From an uncultured Mycoplasmataceae bacterium (GTDB lineage: Bacteria > Bacillota_I > Bacilli_A > Mycoplasmatales > Mycoplasmoidaceae), in contig CASEPW010000034.1 in NCBI GenBank assembly GCA_949289925.1, positions 1 to 6,078 of the forward strand: a stretch of 6,078 nucleotides of DNA. Direction: 5' to 3'. The notes beneath the pieces are model-generated. The model was given only the letters and a program-made list of their open reading frames with translations, did not search any database and had not been told where the DNA came from. The position numbers and the translations under genes are program-made. Shown piece by piece: positions 5,929 through 6,078 of the stretch (its first letter is position 1; each line of letters opens with the position of its first letter).

Positions 5929-6078
5929 TAAAGAAATCCAGAAAATAGATAAAAAATATCATATTCATTGATTAATTAAATATATTCAATCTTTTTATAA
6001 AAATAAATATATTTTTATTTGTTATTGGAAAGATAAAATTTAACAGTTTTTATAACTACATTTTATATTTAATCATAA
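5915..6078. other. AT-rich intergenic spacer
   Basis: This stretch is almost entirely A and T. No ATG occurs on the plus strand, and the only minus-strand reading frames from ATG are 14 codons or fewer. There is no start resembling infA, the gene expected after map. It holds the candidate minus-strand -10 box and a weak plus-strand hairpin. A promoter for a gene beyond the window may lie near its right end, but I could not find a convincing -35/-10 pair. Confidence 0.6.
5967..5996 (+). terminator. weak candidate terminator of the secY-adk-map transcript
   Basis: An inverted repeat ATTGA (5967-5971) / TCAAT (5986-5990), extendable by two more pairs past one mismatch, is followed by C and then five T (5992-5996). 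This has the shape of an intrinsic terminator on the plus strand, but the stem has only one G-C pair and would be unstable. It is the best candidate downstream of map. If it is used, the map transcript would run through the antisense strand of the small convergent gene. Confidence 0.2.

Noticed and set aside
5924..5968. 14-codon hydrophobic reading frame on the minus strand, beginning MNMIFF
   Set aside because: It is too short, has no SD or promoter of note, and covers the putative -10 box of the small gene.
6001..6020. Seven-pair hairpin AAATAAA / TTTATTT
   Set aside because: It is made only of A-T pairs in a stretch that is nearly all A and T, where such repeats are expected by chance.

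Overview
The window is the downstream half of a bacterial spc ribosomal-protein operon from a very AT-rich organism that reads UGA as tryptophan (translation table 4). The layout, the codon use and the lack of rpmD point to a Mollicute (Mycoplasma/Spiroplasma/Ureaplasma-type bacterium). I cannot place the genus from sequence alone. Eleven Trp codons lie in the genes and all eleven are TGA; no in-frame TGG was found. With the standard code, rplE, secY and map would look broken, and rpsZ, rpsH and secY would lose their last residue.

Positions 1-2909 (+ strand) hold ribosomal protein genes in the canonical order: rplE (3' end only), rpsZ, rpsH, rplF, rplR, rpsE and rplO. They are packed 1 to 18 nt apart, mostly with strong Shine-Dalgarno (SD) sequences that often contain the previous stop codon. 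The rpmD gene (uL30), which sits between rpsE and rplO in Bacillus, is absent. S5 carries an unusual acidic N-terminal extension of about 50 residues.

Positions 2928-5756 (+ strand) hold secY, adk and map, which overlap each other by 7 and 14 nt. They encode the translocon channel, adenylate kinase and methionine aminopeptidase, the standard tail of this operon. secY has no SD. A candidate promoter lies in the end of rplO just upstream of it, so the three genes may also be transcribed separately from the ribosomal protein genes.

Positions 5757-6078 depart from the usual order. infA and rpmJ normally follow map, but here a possible 51-codon gene lies on the minus strand, its stop codon 2 nt from that of map. 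A consensus TATAAT lies 8 nt before its ATG, suggesting a leaderless mRNA. Beyond it is about 160 nt of AT-rich spacer with no recognisable gene and one weak terminator-like hairpin.

The established genes are core housekeeping functions: ribosome assembly, protein export, nucleotide balance and N-terminal processing. I found no mobile element, CRISPR array, RNA gene or defence-like system. The points most worth following are the small convergent gene, the S5 extension with its five-residue period, and the break in gene order after map.
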